DNA from: Erythrocercus mccallii
Lineage: Eukaryota > Chordata > Aves > Passeriformes > Dicruridae
NCBI GenBank assembly: GCA_013397435.1
Contig: VZRG01001689.1
Span: 32,218 to 96,217, forward strand
Length of the DNA: 64,000 nt
Direction of reading: 5' to 3'
Positions 12,302 to 25,238 of the stretch are shown one piece after another. Within the stretch, counting starts at the first letter, position 1; every line of letters starts with the position of its first letter. A program made the position numbers and the translations under genes. The notes below the pieces were generated by a model. That model saw only the letters and a list, made by a program, of their open reading frames with translations. It was not told where the DNA came from and ran no database searches.

Positions 12302-12567
12302 ATCTCATTGTGGTGCAAAGAAAAAATCAAACCACAAAGACAGTGGTGAAAACTCACAATTATCCAAACTAGGATTTTGTTCCAGAAAACAGTGAAAAAC
12401 CTGAAGCTAAATATTAGTCTGCTAAGGAGGGAGAAACTGGGAGGTACAGCTTAAGTTTTTTCCCATTGCTAAAAAAAAAATAATCTTGACACCCAAAAGA
12501 GTTCTAATCTGTACATAACATGAATCTGCAGAATGTTTTGGAAACAGTGAAGAGCACAAAGACAAAC

Positions 12568-12661
12568 CTGATTGGTCCATTTTGATCTTCTACTTTCCGG
12601 AGTCTGAGCAAGGGTGCAGAACCTTTAGCTGAAACAAATTCTACTTCTGGGAAAGGGGGAT
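12568..12661 (-). CDS. SUSD1: SUSD1 exon 12, membrane-proximal FN3-like module, first part
   Basis: Acceptor TTTATTTTTCAG, donor GTTTGT; phase 1 in, phase 2 out, 94 nt. It encodes PPFPEVEF near the start and LLRLRKVEDQNGPI at the end. The E-x-x-NGPI motif runs straight into exon 13 (S-LYQVIV), as in receptor phosphatase FN3 domains. The donor is weaker than average (GTTTGT), but the phase and motif continuity support it. Confidence 0.9.
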
Positions 12662-13159
12662 CTGAAAAATAAACAAACACCAGTGGTCCAAAAACATTTT
12701 AGAAATATTTCAGGCATCACTTCCTAGCTACTTTTCAGTTCCTTTTTCAATTGCTAGCTATTTTTTCCACCAAAACATCCTTAATTGGGCCTTGAACCCC
12801 AAACAGCTAAAGCCTGCAGGCAACATAAACTGAAAACACAGAGCAAATATGATCATGATGGTCTGGTAGCCCCCTGGTAGTACTTCTGCTAGCTGGGAAA
12901 AAGAGAGATGCCCAAAAATGGTGGTTGACTACAGAGAGATGAGCCATGAAAGCTTTGCTGGAGGAAGCAGCATTATTTACTAGACTAATTGCAATGTCAG
13001 GGAGAAGAAAAATACAAAACTGTTCACAGAACCCACTGCAAGAAATACAATGGTATGAATAAAGGAGTATTTAGTAGTGCCAAAAGTATTTTCAAGAAGG
13101 TAACTTCCTTAGGTAGTGCTCATAGTCAAGTAGCAATATCTAGGCCCTTAAACTAGATT

Positions 13160-13226
13160 TTAATATGGATACAGAACTCTAATCCTACTTTTACTCCTTA
13201 CTCTAATCCTACTCTAATCCTACTTT
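13160..13226. repeat. CTCTAATCCTA local repeat
   Basis: Three to four imperfect copies of a CTCTAATCCTACTTTTA-like unit in tandem. Confidence 0.65.
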
Positions 13227-14639
13227 TAATAGGAATTTGCATCAAGGCCAATGCTGAACAAGTTCTTCCTCTAATTTCAATTGCAATGATTACAGCTGCA
13301 CACTGATATGGAAATTACCACTACCAGCCTGGAGGCAAAAATGAAAATAGCATCAGCGTGCACAAACAAGAGGGCAGAGTGTGAAGCGTAGACACCACCT
13401 AGCCCAGAAGCCTGAAAGAACTTGCACAGGTAAATACAGGTACAGCCAGGCTTTTTGAACACCAGTGTATCAGGCTGCTGATACAATATCTGAAGGGTAA
13501 CAAAGACAGTGCGTATGTACAGAAAACCAAGGCTTCAGAGCTAGAAGGAATAATCAGTATCATGAAGAAGAACGAAAGAATGCAGATTTCCCAAAGTGAC
13601 ATCAGGCAAAATATTGCTGAGATGCATGGATTTTTCAAAGAGCTGGAATACAAATAGCTGCATATATCTTTTGAAGTGTAGAAAATCATTAGTTCTGCAG
13701 GAGAAAAGGAGGCTTGTTAGAAAAACTGCTAAAAAGGGAGCTAGAAATATACATCATGTTGAAAGCAGAAGTACTGGGGTGCAGGAAGGTTATTAGAGGT
13801 TACTACTTATATTTTGTTAACAATCATCGTGCAAAATCCTAGTACGTACAGATTAATTTTGCTGTTCAATGTTACAAATACAGAGACTTTACACAAGGAC
13901 AACTGAACCACCCTGACAGCTGTTGTTTTTCAAAACTGGTGTTAAATTCACCAGTATAAAATACAAGGTGTATCACAAGGTGATAGATCTGGGTTTCTAA
14001 CAAGAATTTCTGCTACATATTCTAATTTTCTTTGAGTAGTAGGAATGGCATACTAGTACATCTCAGAATGAGTGTTAGGCACCAAAATGACAACAGAAAG
14101 AAAAAATCTAGAAGGCTGCTCTAAAAGGCATAAGAAACAGGCTTATATAATACTAGAATAGTACCACCCGAGGTACACAAGGCCCACGTGTGACCACTTC
14201 ATGATGCCTGACGTTCTAATCACCTCAACAGAGCTACGTGAAACCAGTCCCCAGGATATAAGGAAGAGATGAATAGAGAAATACTCTTATATGAGGCAAA
14301 CAAAATCTCAGATTTATAACGTATGAAGACAAAATCCAAAACCTTATATGATCTCTGCTTTAAACAAAGATGAAACTTGTGAGGTGATACAACTTTAGCA
14401 TGGTCCAAAATAAAGCTAACAGGCCATACAAGCACCCTTAGCAAGAAAAACCTCTACCCTTGACAAAAATCATCCTAAGAAGAACTTCCTGAAAGCTTAC
14501 CTACCCAAATAAATTGCTTTGGTAGTTCCCTTTACCAGGTTATCTTCAAAAGCAGGCTATGGGTGAACTACCAGTGAAGAAACCAGCTATGAATGTTTAG
14601 GATTGAAATGAGGGAAAGATTTATATATTGGTGTACAGC

Positions 14640-14958
14640 TTCCTCCCCAGTGAAATCAGGGGAGCAGGCAGTGATCTCTTCTCTCTGATGACCAGTGACA
14701 GGATCTGAGGGAATGGTTTGGATTTGTGCCAAGGGAGGTTTAGGCTAGGACATGGTTTTTCATCCAGAGGGTGGTTGGGCACTGGAACAGGCTTCCCAGG
14801 GAAGTGGTCACAGCACCAGCCTGACAGAACTCAAGAAGGATTTGGACAATACTCTCAGGCCCATGGTGACGTGATTGGGGATGTCCTGTGCAGGGCCAGG
14901 AGCTGGACTTTGATGATCCATGTAGATCCCTTCTCAGCATATTCTATGATTCTCTGAA
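14640..14958 (+). mobile_element. CR1 LINE fragment, 3' end
   Basis: Shows the conserved CR1 3' region (GGGCACTGGAACAGGCTTCC, then GATGATCCATGTAGATCC) and ends in ATTCTATGATTCTCTG, the CR1 tail repeat. It is 5'-truncated, as most CR1 copies are, and carries no coding capacity. Confidence 0.93.
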
Positions 14959-16744
14959 TGCTATTTTTCTACAATGACTTGCTTCCCTCTAGTAGAGACA
15001 GGGCAGAAACTCCTCAGAGTCCCCTGAGTTAATGAAACGTACTGCACGGCTGCCGGCAAGAACAGGAAATGGTCTTTGCTCCTGATCTTTTCAATACATC
15101 TAGAGCTGCAGATGCTGTAAAAGGTACAGGCAGAATTTCTATCTGAACCAAATAAATGAACAAATAATATTTGACAGCCAATCTTTAGGCCTTTTGCACA
15201 CTACAAACTTAAGCAGACATTAATTAGGAGACAGAAAATATCTCTTCATTTCAGTGACTCCTTAGTACAGACACTGTCAATATGCAGTGTCAGGAAAATA
15301 TATCTCTCAGGGTGGTTTTATCTGGTATACTTCTTCTGTCTTCCTTTCCTTTGACATTCAGTATCACCACAAGACACTATTATTAATTTCTCTTAAGAAT
15401 TTTTCAATTTCCAAGAAAAACTTGGGAATTTCTTCTCTAATGCCAGCCAGAATGTGCATTGCATGCAACCGTTTTGCATTGTCTTTACAGATATACAGCA
15501 CAAGAGGAAAGAGATGTAGACTTAGATGACAAGAAGATGCTGACTAAGGTCATCATGACTTTTCTATTTTCTGTAACTTGACAGGAAAATATAAATCATG
15601 AAAATCTGTAGCCATTCAGAACTGACAGCTCTACTAAGAAAAAACATGTAGTGCTGTTAAACGCTGGAGTCTTTTGCTATGTTTAGTTTCTGGTAAAAAA
15701 TACTAGCTATTAAAAACATCAAGCACACAGAAGACAATCTATCTGTTTTAATTAAAAGAGTGAACAGTTTGTAGCAATGTGAAGGAGTAATAACTATAAT
15801 AATTATTATTATACAATTCTATTATAAATTATATAATTGAAAGTAGTTCAATTTTTGCTTTGGTGATCAGAAAATAAGCTCTGAAGGAGTTATTCCATAT
15901 GCACTATTTGCTTACTCTGACTTCCTTAATAAAAGAAGAACTTTGCCAGAAATTAAACACTTAAAAATACAGTTAAAAAAGAAGTCTTCTGGGATGTCAT
16001 AATTATTATCAGATTTAAAAACTTTATGTTAAAAACACTGACTTAACACCACACACAACAGATGGAGGGAAAGGCGGAATACTACAGAGAAGTAACAACT
16101 TGCTCTAGGTGAGTTGTGTGAAGAAATCAAGATCCTCCAGTCTGTTGTCTTTTTTAAAGAATTAATTTTTTTAAGTCTTCACCAGCAGAACAGACTAATA
16201 TATCTGTAGCAACACCAGGAAAACTGAGAAGAGCATAGCAAGAAATTAAAGTATATCCAGAGATTGTCCCACTCTATGCAATTCCTTGTCATAGCAGTCT
16301 TATATAAGTAACCCTTGAACATTTCATAAAAAGGCTAATTTCCTACAAGAAGAATCCATCTATTAATTTTCTCTCTGAACCTGAAGGCAAGCTACAGGGA
16401 AGAAAGTACATGCCAGGAAGTGCTTCCTGCTGCAGCAACACTGAGAATCATCACATGCTTCAATGCTGGAGCTAAAGCCTGCTTGGTGTTACACTGTAAG
16501 GGCAATAACAAAGCTTTAAAAATAACAATTGAACAACGAAGTCCAAAATCACATGGCAACTCTTCACTGAACTTGATAGTTTGAAGAAGTCAAAAAACTC
16601 TTCTTAAGGTTGAGTTTTAAATAAAACAACCCTTCAGTGAAACAAGAACATTTGCATGAACCTTGTTTCCTGCAAACAAGGGCTTTCTTTCATGTAATAC
16701 CTACATAACTTAGGTCAAAGTTACAAGGTGCTAATATAGTTTGA

Positions 16745-16934
16745 GTTATATCAACCTGATACATCTATACAACCTGATATCAATATAACCTGAATCATAA
16801 CTTTCTATACTAATATAACCTGAATCATAGTTTTCTATACTTATATAACATGAATCATAGCCTTTGATACCTATATAACCTGAATAATAACTTTTTATAC
16901 CTATATAACCTTACAAAAATAACTTTCTATATAA
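16745..16934. repeat. AT-rich minisatellite, about 32-37 bp unit
   Basis: About five imperfect copies of a unit resembling TATATAACCTGAATCATA followed by a CTTTCTATACC-like tail. The copies differ by point changes, so the array is not new. It ends exactly where the adjacent LTR begins. Confidence 0.85.
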
Positions 16935-17489
16935 TGTAATAACTAGTGTATGGTTAACTAGCTGCTTAATGATGAATAGACATAAAAGAAGAAAAAACTC
17001 ATCAGGTGGACAGCTTCAGAGATAGACAAGTATAGTACTAATAAGAAACTGGCAAATGTAAAGCCAATTAGCCACAAAATAAGGGATTTAGGCTGGTTAG
17101 GACCAGACAGACCAAGGAACACTGTAACTGCTTGTGCTCCAAAGACAAAGTTGTAAACTTCAGATGTGAAGCAGACCTTGGAAGCCTTCATAAAAGACCC
17201 CTGACAACCCCCAAATGGGAGGGGTGCAAGTGCAGTGCAAAATAACTATCTAATTATCATGAGATCTATGTAAATATATAAAAATATACTCTGCAAATTA
17301 GTTCCAGTGTGTATATGATAATATTATAATGATACAATAACACTTACTGTATAAATATACCACAGCATTTGACAAAGGTGGGTGAGTTAGGTGGAGATAT
17401 CCCCCTCAGCTCCAGCACTGCAATAAACAAATATCTGCTCTATAGACAATGGTCTGTGGGGATTTATTTCCAGCCTTTTTTGGGCATCA
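16935..17489 (+). mobile_element. Solo LTR of an endogenous retrovirus
   Basis: About 555 bp starting TGTAATAACTAG and ending TTTGGGCATCA, the expected TG...CA ends. A TATA-like TGTATAAATATA lies near 17350 and AATAAA at 17422-17427, followed by a short R/U5-like segment. The flanks TATAA and TATTA could be a five-base target duplication with one mismatch. No internal viral genes adjoin it, so it is probably a solo LTR left by recombination. The exact family is not assigned. Confidence 0.72.
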
Positions 17490-17829
17490 TATTATTTGAG
17501 GGCTTTATGTCCAAAAGGCTTTTGCTGAATTTTAAAACAAGGAAGTAAAAAATACTGCTGCAAAAGCAAAACTAAAATAAGGTAGAGATACTATTACAAT
17601 AGGAAACATTGCTTACTGTTTGTATTACTGTTTGAAGAGTAATTCACTTCACAGTATGTATTCAAATATAATTGCTCTAGTACAGAGTGAGAAGAGATTT
17701 TTCAGTTAGAGAGGAACATTAGGTAACGAGAGGGAAGGAAGGAGAATAAATCAATCAAGACCACATCTACAGAAAAACTCATTCAGATCTTCTTTAAAGA
17801 CTGGTCATTTCTGGAAATCCCACTCATGT

Positions 17830-18360
17830 GATTCCCTTTGCTGACCGTGGCCTTTGTTCTCCTGCTCTGTGGCTGGATGTCACACCATGCTGTTCCTCAT
17901 CAGAAAGGTATGAATTCAGCAAGGCAGGGAGCACAGAGGGAACTGGGGCGTGGGGCCGTGTCTCCAGGCAGGCAGAGCTCTGCGTGCAGCCTGTGCCAGG
18001 CCTGCTGTGGGAGCCTGAGCCCCCTGTGCACACGGGCCTTTCTCCAGGGAGAGCACTGCCCAGGGCCAGCATGTCCTTGAGGTAACTCGGTGCTAGGCAA
18101 GGAGAGAAAGGTGAAAGCAGGGAGACAGATTTAGGTGCTTTAGGGGACCTTGGCTGGGACCTCTCAGTCTCCTCCAGGCCAGCAAGTGACCTGCCACCCT
18201 GCCCTCACGCTGCCAGTGCAATTCACAGCCACACAACACGCAGGGAGCCAGCTCGTGCCCCATCGGATGCTTTCTGTGCCAGAGCAGGGCCTGAAGGGGC
18301 CCCAGTTCCAGCTGCAGAGCACCTCTGGGCCAGGAACTCCACTTCTAAAAAATTAAATTT
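17830..18360. other. GC-richer block of unknown origin
   Basis: Abrupt GC-rich and CpG-poor stretch inside an AT-rich intron. On the plus strand an ATG near 17838 opens a 25-residue hydrophobic, signal-like peptide (LTVAFVLLLCGWM), followed about 20 codons in by CAGAAAG|GTATGA, a fair donor. It might be a retroelement fragment or a first exon of an unrecognised gene. I find no convincing downstream exon. Confidence 0.4.
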
Positions 18361-21300
18361 GCCGACATCTTGCTGCTTCTTGTACGGATCGTTTCTAGGT
18401 GGCGTTACGGTCGTCTGACTCTGCTGCCAGGTATGTAGGTGTGCCAGGGCAATCCCTATCTCCTGGCTCATCCCCACCTGAACATTTCTATGGTTTGTCA
18501 TCTGCTCTGGTTCTTCCTACAGCACCTTTCCCTTGTGACCCCTTGGAACAAAATGAAGTGTGCTGAGTGCTCATGTCTGCTGTTCTGCAGACCTGGGGAA
18601 GGTGTTCAGGTGTTCAGTGTATGCATATGTATGAAATTATTTACATGACTGGCAGCTAATTTCCCCCATATTAAAAAAAAAGTAATCATGCTCATGTTTT
18701 CATTACTTCTCTTTCCCCATTACATAAAACAGAAACTCCCTTCTTGGCAATTCTCATGCTCGGATGCTGCACACTTTACTGGACAGCTTCTCTGGAGGTA
18801 CATGATGTGCTCTCAGAGTAAGAGCAGTGAGATCACCACACCTCCAACAGTCTTTCACTTCCTCACTGGAAAGATTTTAGGTTTTCCCTCCTTTTCCAGA
18901 CCTTAAAGAACTCCCTTTATGAAGGAATGAGTGTAAATCTTTTCCATCCTATCGCAGATCAGAACAAGTCTTTTATGTGTGTGTGTACATCCATAGGTAT
19001 AGAAGAACAAATTAGGCATCACAATGTGATCTGTAATGTCGCAAATTTTCCACACACCAAGACAAAGGAGCAGGACTCTAGAAGATTTTACTTCATTTGT
19101 GATGGAATATATTCTTCTTATTCAAGTCACTTTCTAGACTCTCTGCTTGTGAGTCTACTTTCTCATTCACATGTTCATATGAAGACCAGAGATGAGACGC
19201 ACATGAGTATGTGACCTGAAGGAAAATCCTGGGCTAAATCAGAAAGAATAGCAGCTCAGAAACATAGGAAGTACTACAATTATCTGAGGTACACAGACTC
19301 AAGGTCAAGCCTATTCAAACCCCCTGGAAAGTACATGTACAAATACATAAGGAATTGCAGCATATGGGAATAGTACACCTTGAACAAACTACAGCTTGAT
19401 TCTAAGCAGAAAATCAAGAGGAGGAAAAGCAATGAGAAATAATAATTGAATCTAATATTAATTATTTTACAAGAAGGAAATGTAATCAGTAACTCAGGCA
19501 CAAAATATCTATTTCTAGTGTCCAGAAACACTTCCGTCTTAGTATATCTTAAATCATAGTGGGCTGCTCTAAACCAAAAAAAGCTAACCAGACTCTGCAA
19601 ACACAGAGGCATTCATGAACTCCCCAAACACCAGAATTTTCATAAAGAATCTACCCAAAGCAAAGCTCAAAAACAGATTCAAATATCAACAGAATTTTAA
19701 TGTAGATGAACTGAAAAAATCACTCTTATTCAGAACATTAGCAATGAAAGTAAAATAGATCTACCTCCTTATTTATTATTCTATTTTTCAAACACTTGAA
19801 AAAATGGTTATGAAGTTCAATCATCTAAAATTCATATATAGAAACAGGTAGTGAAATCAAGAACATTGCCTCCCCTTAGCATGTCTTAATAAACAACATT
19901 CCAAAAGGAAAATGAACAGAGGCATGTGTAAGTAGTATAATCACAAGTTTGACCACAAGACATTCCTTTCCTTCTCTGGAAAGGGACACAAGATTTCTTG
20001 CTTAAAAGACAATCTTGCTACCATCTTTTACAGCTACAATATAATCACTGCCTAATAATTTTTGATAATTGACTCAATTTCCTGTTTCCAGTAGACAAGT
20101 GGTGAGAGTTTCTTTAAAATAAGTTACGACAACATAAAAGACTGTGCAGGATGCCTGTTACAATGATCCATGAAGCATTTACTAGACTTTATTCATCATC
20201 CACAAGATGATGGGCAAAATCAACTCTGTGCTCAGCCCTGAATTATTTTTTTTGAGGATGCTACTTGCCAGGGAGAAAGGCTTTTTGGCTTTTAGGTCCA
20301 AGTTTTTGGCTTTCTTTCTTTAGAAATAATATGGATATAACACATTCATATGTTATTCAACCATTCAGGATTAATATAGGCAGAGATATAGATAGGATAT
20401 AGAAATAACTTTCATAACATGCATTCATAAATAAATCTTGGTTTTTTAAAAAAATACGCAAACTTACTGCCAGCATTTACATACTTATTGCATTCTGCAA
20501 CAGTCGAAAAATTTACACAATCACTATCCTTGTCAGGAAATCAGGTCTGTAAGGCAGTGATCATCCAATTGTCTGGGACATATCTCTTCACACTATTCAA
20601 AACACCACAGTTAAGATTTTCCAAACTCTCAAAATGTGGAAGGTCTGTAAAAGTCAAGGAGACACAACATCTGGATTTGCCCCACACCCCCACTGTCATA
20701 AGACCAACTGATCATGTAATTCTTAAAGGATGGCATATCAAACCTTAAACAACCCATGAGAGCATTATCAGTAAAACACTTCTGTAAGTCTCAGTTTCCC
20801 TAGAACTTCTGTGCTTAAGACATATCTTGCATTTTTACAATACCATTTAGCTAGAAAACCACCAGAGCTAACAAAGCCACTTTTCAGAATTAATTTGGCA
20901 GATAAATTGAGATCATTCCCTCCACCACAGAAAATACATGCAAGATTACAAAATAACTGGACAAATGAAGATGAAAATTATACACCTACTCTTAAATTAT
21001 ATTTTTTATATAAATTAAGCTGCCTGCATAGATAATGCAATTCCAAGACATAAGACACAGAAGTGAAAGCAGCACTGCCAGAAGAATTATTTCAGCTGGA
21101 TCCTTTTCATCTTAGATGAGACAAAAATACAATTGATCTTACTTAAATTCCATTATTTGGCAAGTTTTGCAGCAAGATCATGATGGGCTTTTTGATTTTC
21201 TGCAATTTCTGCAAAAACTTCAAAAATACATACTTTTATGTTTTTTTCAATGGAAGTCAAAAAATTAGAAATGTTTGCACATCAAGTTTTAGATAAAGAC

Positions 21301-22722
21301 TCCTAATATGACAGAGCAACACCTATCTTTTATTGCTTATTGAATAAGATAACTATCAGGTATAAACAGGCTTGTGTAGAAAAAAATTCTTTCAAAATGG
21401 AAATGACCTGACTTTTATGCAAGGACCTTTCCTGGGGCTATGCATGTGCATTTGTTAAACACTAACTCAGCACAGAGGAAAATTTGCCAGCTGCCAAGAC
21501 ACAAACTCCATTTCACACAGCACCTGCTGCAAAGTGTTCTCTAGAGCTCTGCTGAGTAAGTGACCTGATGCAATGCTGCAGATTTGAGGAAATACCACAG
21601 GAAGAGAGAGTAAAGAGCTTTTCCTTTTCTCTGAGTATGTATTCAAAAATACCTCTATCAACAAAATTCTGAGATATCTTACTAGCTTGTTTTACAAAGA
21701 CTCATATACTCATGAACTCATAGGCACTACTTTTGAGTGATGGTTAGGAAACTTGTGAAAAGGAATTACCAAATCATTACTGTAATTTCATTTTTTAAAA
21801 AGGAAACAAACAGGTCATTGTATATCTTAAACAGCAGCTTTAAGAAACAAGAGATGTTTTATTTTTCATGAAGCTTAAACCAATCAGATTTACTATTGAA
21901 AATACAGCAATACTATCAATTTCAAAACACAAATCTCCAGCTCTTCCTAAGCAGTCAGAAGAGAATTGATTCCATCTAGTGGCTGAACAGAGTTACAGAC
22001 ACTTATAGAGTTTTCATATTTCTTAGCTATCATAATTTGTGTCCCTGACAGGAAGAGTGATACCATCAACAAACACTGCACTGCACTTCACCTAATACAG
22101 AGAGTCTGACAGTACAGGGATGGTGAAAACTGTTCTAAACAAAACAAGACCCATAAGATGTTTCTCATCACAGCATTTTAGTGATGTGTATCTTGCTAAA
22201 TCGTGAAACTGAGGCTCTTCCTCCAGAAGCTTATTTGCTCAAATGTCTTCTATGTTTTGTACTCTGACAATAAGAGGCAAAAGTATCTGTATGAGGCACT
22301 TGCAGATTCCTGTACTCTACTTCAGATTCTTGCAGACTTTAATGGTATCTTTTTCTGTTGTCACAAATACCCACACAAAGTGCAGTTGAGCTATTAACTC
22401 CACTGTGGAGAGAACTTCTTCCTAAAAAGTGAGTTAGCCTCTAAAAGGGCAGGGAATTTAACTCAGCTGTCCTAGATACCAGTCTTGTGTCCAACCCACC
22501 AATTTATCTTTTGCCTAAAGTTTTAAAATGACACATTAACACTTCACACCTCAATTTCTGTCCATCTTCTGCCCCTGAACTCTACAATGGACAATTTTGA
22601 GCATGGAAAGAATACTTCGGCAGCCCACCACACAGCACTGAGATCAACAATGCAGATTCACTTGAGTCTCTTACACCCACTATGTGCTCTTGTAAATATA
22701 TAAAATAAATGGCAAGACCTAC

Positions 22723-22909
22723 CTGCAATTTGTGTTGTCATAGAAACAAGCAGTGAAAAATTCAAAGCTACCATGGAAATATTAATAGAGTAATTGGTGC
22801 CTGGTTGCAAATCTAAACAAACTTCTGGAGCTTGCTTGTGTGTGGAAAGTTCAAAGGTTATTTCATGAAAGAAGTTCTTCTGATACCAACGCTGGCCTTG
22901 CACATGAAA
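22723..22909 (-). CDS. SUSD1: SUSD1 exon 11, second FN3-like module, second part
   Basis: Acceptor TTTGGTTACAG, donor GTAGGT; phase 0 in, phase 1 out, 187 nt. It begins FHVQGQRW and contains VCLDLQPGTNYSINIS, the L-x-PGT-x-Y-x-(V/I)-x-(V/I) pattern of an FN3 F-strand. It is clearly homologous to exon 9 (FHILGQR ... VCLDLNSGSNYVVNIT), three nucleotides shorter. Potential N-glycosylation at NYS, NIS and NFS. Confidence 0.92.
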
Positions 22910-23962
22910 CTGTAACCAAACAATCACAGCATGAAAATTGAAATGTTATAATACATTACTTGCATTCAGCCATCTCATGCTCTTAATTAGAAGAAACAAC
23001 AAAAGAGAGCACTGCATACAATGTGTAAAAACTGTTGGCATTGATAGTTACTCAAATTCCAATGCTTCCAAAATTTGATCCATCTTGATCAGATCTATTA
23101 TTTTCCGGGTTCTTTCACGTCTCCCCCTAGTCTGTCCTTTTTTAAATTAATTTCCCCTAGACCATATTTCCTGCTAACATATAGGCTTCCAGTAGCATTC
23201 ACTTTTATTGAAGTATACTCTCCTGGTGAATTATAAAAATAAGCCCATGTGAACACCTCTCCAGTTTCACCCTGAGAATTGAGACAAAATCAAGTTATTT
23301 TGACCATGTCAAATGCCAACTACACTCTGGGATCTGTCTACAGACACCTATATTTCCAGGGAAATTTACAGGCTCATGAGTTCTTTTTTGTTTCAGTAGA
23401 ATTTTGTGTTTTATTATTGATGACTGAAATGATCATGAAGTCACCAACCTATGGCCTCACCTGATCAAATGATTTCTCTGTTAATGAAAGCTAAAATGCT
23501 TGCTGGATATTAATTGTGCATTAATTTTAAGATTCTATGCCTTCAGATAATCTCTTAGTGCCCCCTGGCACAGGGAAACTTGAGACAACAACAGGTGGCC
23601 AAGAGATCTGGCAGAAGTATTTCATGTAGAAATTTCCTGTTGGGATAAGGGCAGACTGAAGACATACCACAAGACAAAGAGAACTGACTCAGTGGAACTA
23701 GAATAGAGTTGTGTGAGTTGTTTGCCTGAAACAAACTTGAAAGTACAGATAAGGAGAGCAAATTAAGAGTTAAATATGAGAAAAATATGCAAGAAACAGG
23801 GGACTGCAAGAGTATGGTCTTGGCTGCTGAGCAAGATTTTTCTTTGCAGTTTTATGAGACATTATTATAATGAGGAACACTACTAGCAGTGAGTGTTTGA
23901 AAAATTAGGTTTTTGATTGACGGAAATTGCTCTCTAGATTCAAAATATAGATTGTCACTTAC
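22910..23962 (-). other. SUSD1 intron 10
   Basis: About 1 kb, within the duplicated FN3-like unit. Nothing else supported. Confidence 0.7.
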
Positions 23963-24057
23963 AGAGTATCTGTCTTCCACATCAGTTCCCCTGACATTTC
24001 TCCTCCATTTCAAGCAGGTATCATTAAAAATTAATACGTTATTGAAAGCTTCCTTTA
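23963..24057 (-). CDS. SUSD1: SUSD1 exon 10, second FN3-like module, first part
   Basis: Acceptor TTGTCTCTACAG, donor GTAAGT; phase 1 in, phase 0 out, 95 nt. The core LIFNDTCLKWRR corresponds to SIFNETCVRWQR in exon 8, which is also exactly 95 nt with the same phases. The T-C-x-x-W motif fits FN3 strand B. Confidence 0.92.
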
Positions 24058-25048
24058 CTGTAGAGACAATTGAAAAAGAGATCAACTTATTCTAAAAACT
24101 TTATCTACTTCAACTTAATTGAATATGAGTAGCTGAAAATAAAATTTTGAAAAAAGTTTTAAATTTTATGCTTTTCTGAGACAGAGAGGTAGGTTATCAT
24201 TTCTTTTTCAATGAACAAACAAAGTAAGTAAAGCATAATCATTTGCCAGAGAAATAGGCTTTTGGAAAAACCTAAGCATGCTATTCAGGAAATCCAATAT
24301 ACAATCTACTTGTTCAGGCCTAGAAGGCTATAACGACAGAAAGATCAGGGGTTCAGGCCTCCTGAAGTAAATAAAACTATCACCGAACAATTTGTCATAG
24401 TTGATGCCCTTTAGGAAAAAGCATATGAGGAAAAGCATTTTTGTGGATTTCAAAAGCAATTATTTCTCAAGGTCTGTCTCACCAGAATTAGTAAGTCAGA
24501 AGGCAAGCCTAAAGTCTCTATGACTAAAATATTACAGAAATACACTGTTAGACCATGACTTCTGTACAATAACTGATAACTGCCAGAACCCTGTTTATCA
24601 CTGGTAAATATAGGAGCATTGTCTGTAATGCTCATACCACTTAGATTAGTATCACATAACCAAGCAACAGGGAATTCTCCTACACACAGAGAATCATATT
24701 TCAAGGCAAAAAATGGAAACCAGCAGGCACTGTACCATGGACCAAAATTCTGTACCAATCCTGCCTCATCCAGAAGGCAAGTGCTAAAAAAGCAAATTAG
24801 CCAAATCTTTCTGAAGGGCACTTAATGCCACTGCTCTCCTTGCTCATAGAGTCAACGGCCAATTGAGCAGAAAGAAAAGCATCTTGCAGAATAAGAGGCC
24901 GCTGACAGTGGCTATATGTATGTAGTCAGCATAAAGAATTATGAAGTCTAGGAAACAGCCCCTTTTCCTGTCTGCTAGACTCAAATCAGTGAACTCTGCA
25001 GCACAGTAAGTTCTTTTATAAGCACAGAGAATACAAAACACAACCTAC
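24058..25048 (-). other. SUSD1 intron 9
   Basis: About 1 kb. A 123-codon open frame at 24450-24821 (minus) has a Cys- and aromatic-rich translation with no recognisable domain; most likely chance. Confidence 0.7.
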
Positions 25049-25238
25049 CCTTTGTTTGAATTACTACTGTAACTGAGACGGTGATGTTTGTGGAAGAAAT
25101 GGTAGTTATATTCACCACGTAGTTACTGCCAGAGTTCAGATCTAAACACACCTTTGGATTATTTTCACTTGTACTGATGTTAAATATCACATCTTCTGAG
25201 AATATCTTCTCATCCAATCTTTGGCCCAGTATATGAAA
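25049..25238 (-). CDS. SUSD1: SUSD1 exon 9, first FN3-like module, second part
   Basis: Acceptor TTTGTTTCAATAG, donor GTAGGT; phase 0 in, phase 1 out, 190 nt. It begins FHILGQRLDEK and contains VCLDLNSGSNYVVNIT, the FN3 L-x-x-G-x-x-Y signature. Several N-x-S/T sites (NIS, NIT twice) suggest heavy glycosylation. Paralogous to exon 11. Confidence 0.92.

Larger units (their letters stand above)
11476..12567 (-). other. SUSD1 intron 12
   Basis: Contains copy B of the 100-bp direct repeat and a 23-bp unit repeated twice in tandem. Otherwise no supported feature. Confidence 0.75.
12662..22722 (-). other. SUSD1 intron 11
   Basis: Largest intron, about 10 kb. It holds a CR1 fragment, an AT-rich minisatellite that abuts a solo LTR, and a GC-richer block at about 17830-18360. 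Small ORFs here have no match I recognise. The FN3 exons on either side join in phase 1 with sensible protein continuity, so no missing exon is required. Confidence 0.75.

Noticed and set aside
24450..24821. 123-codon minus-strand ORF in SUSD1 intron 9
   Set aside because: No domain, no fitting splice phase, no repeat-family match; length is reachable by chance in 64 kb.
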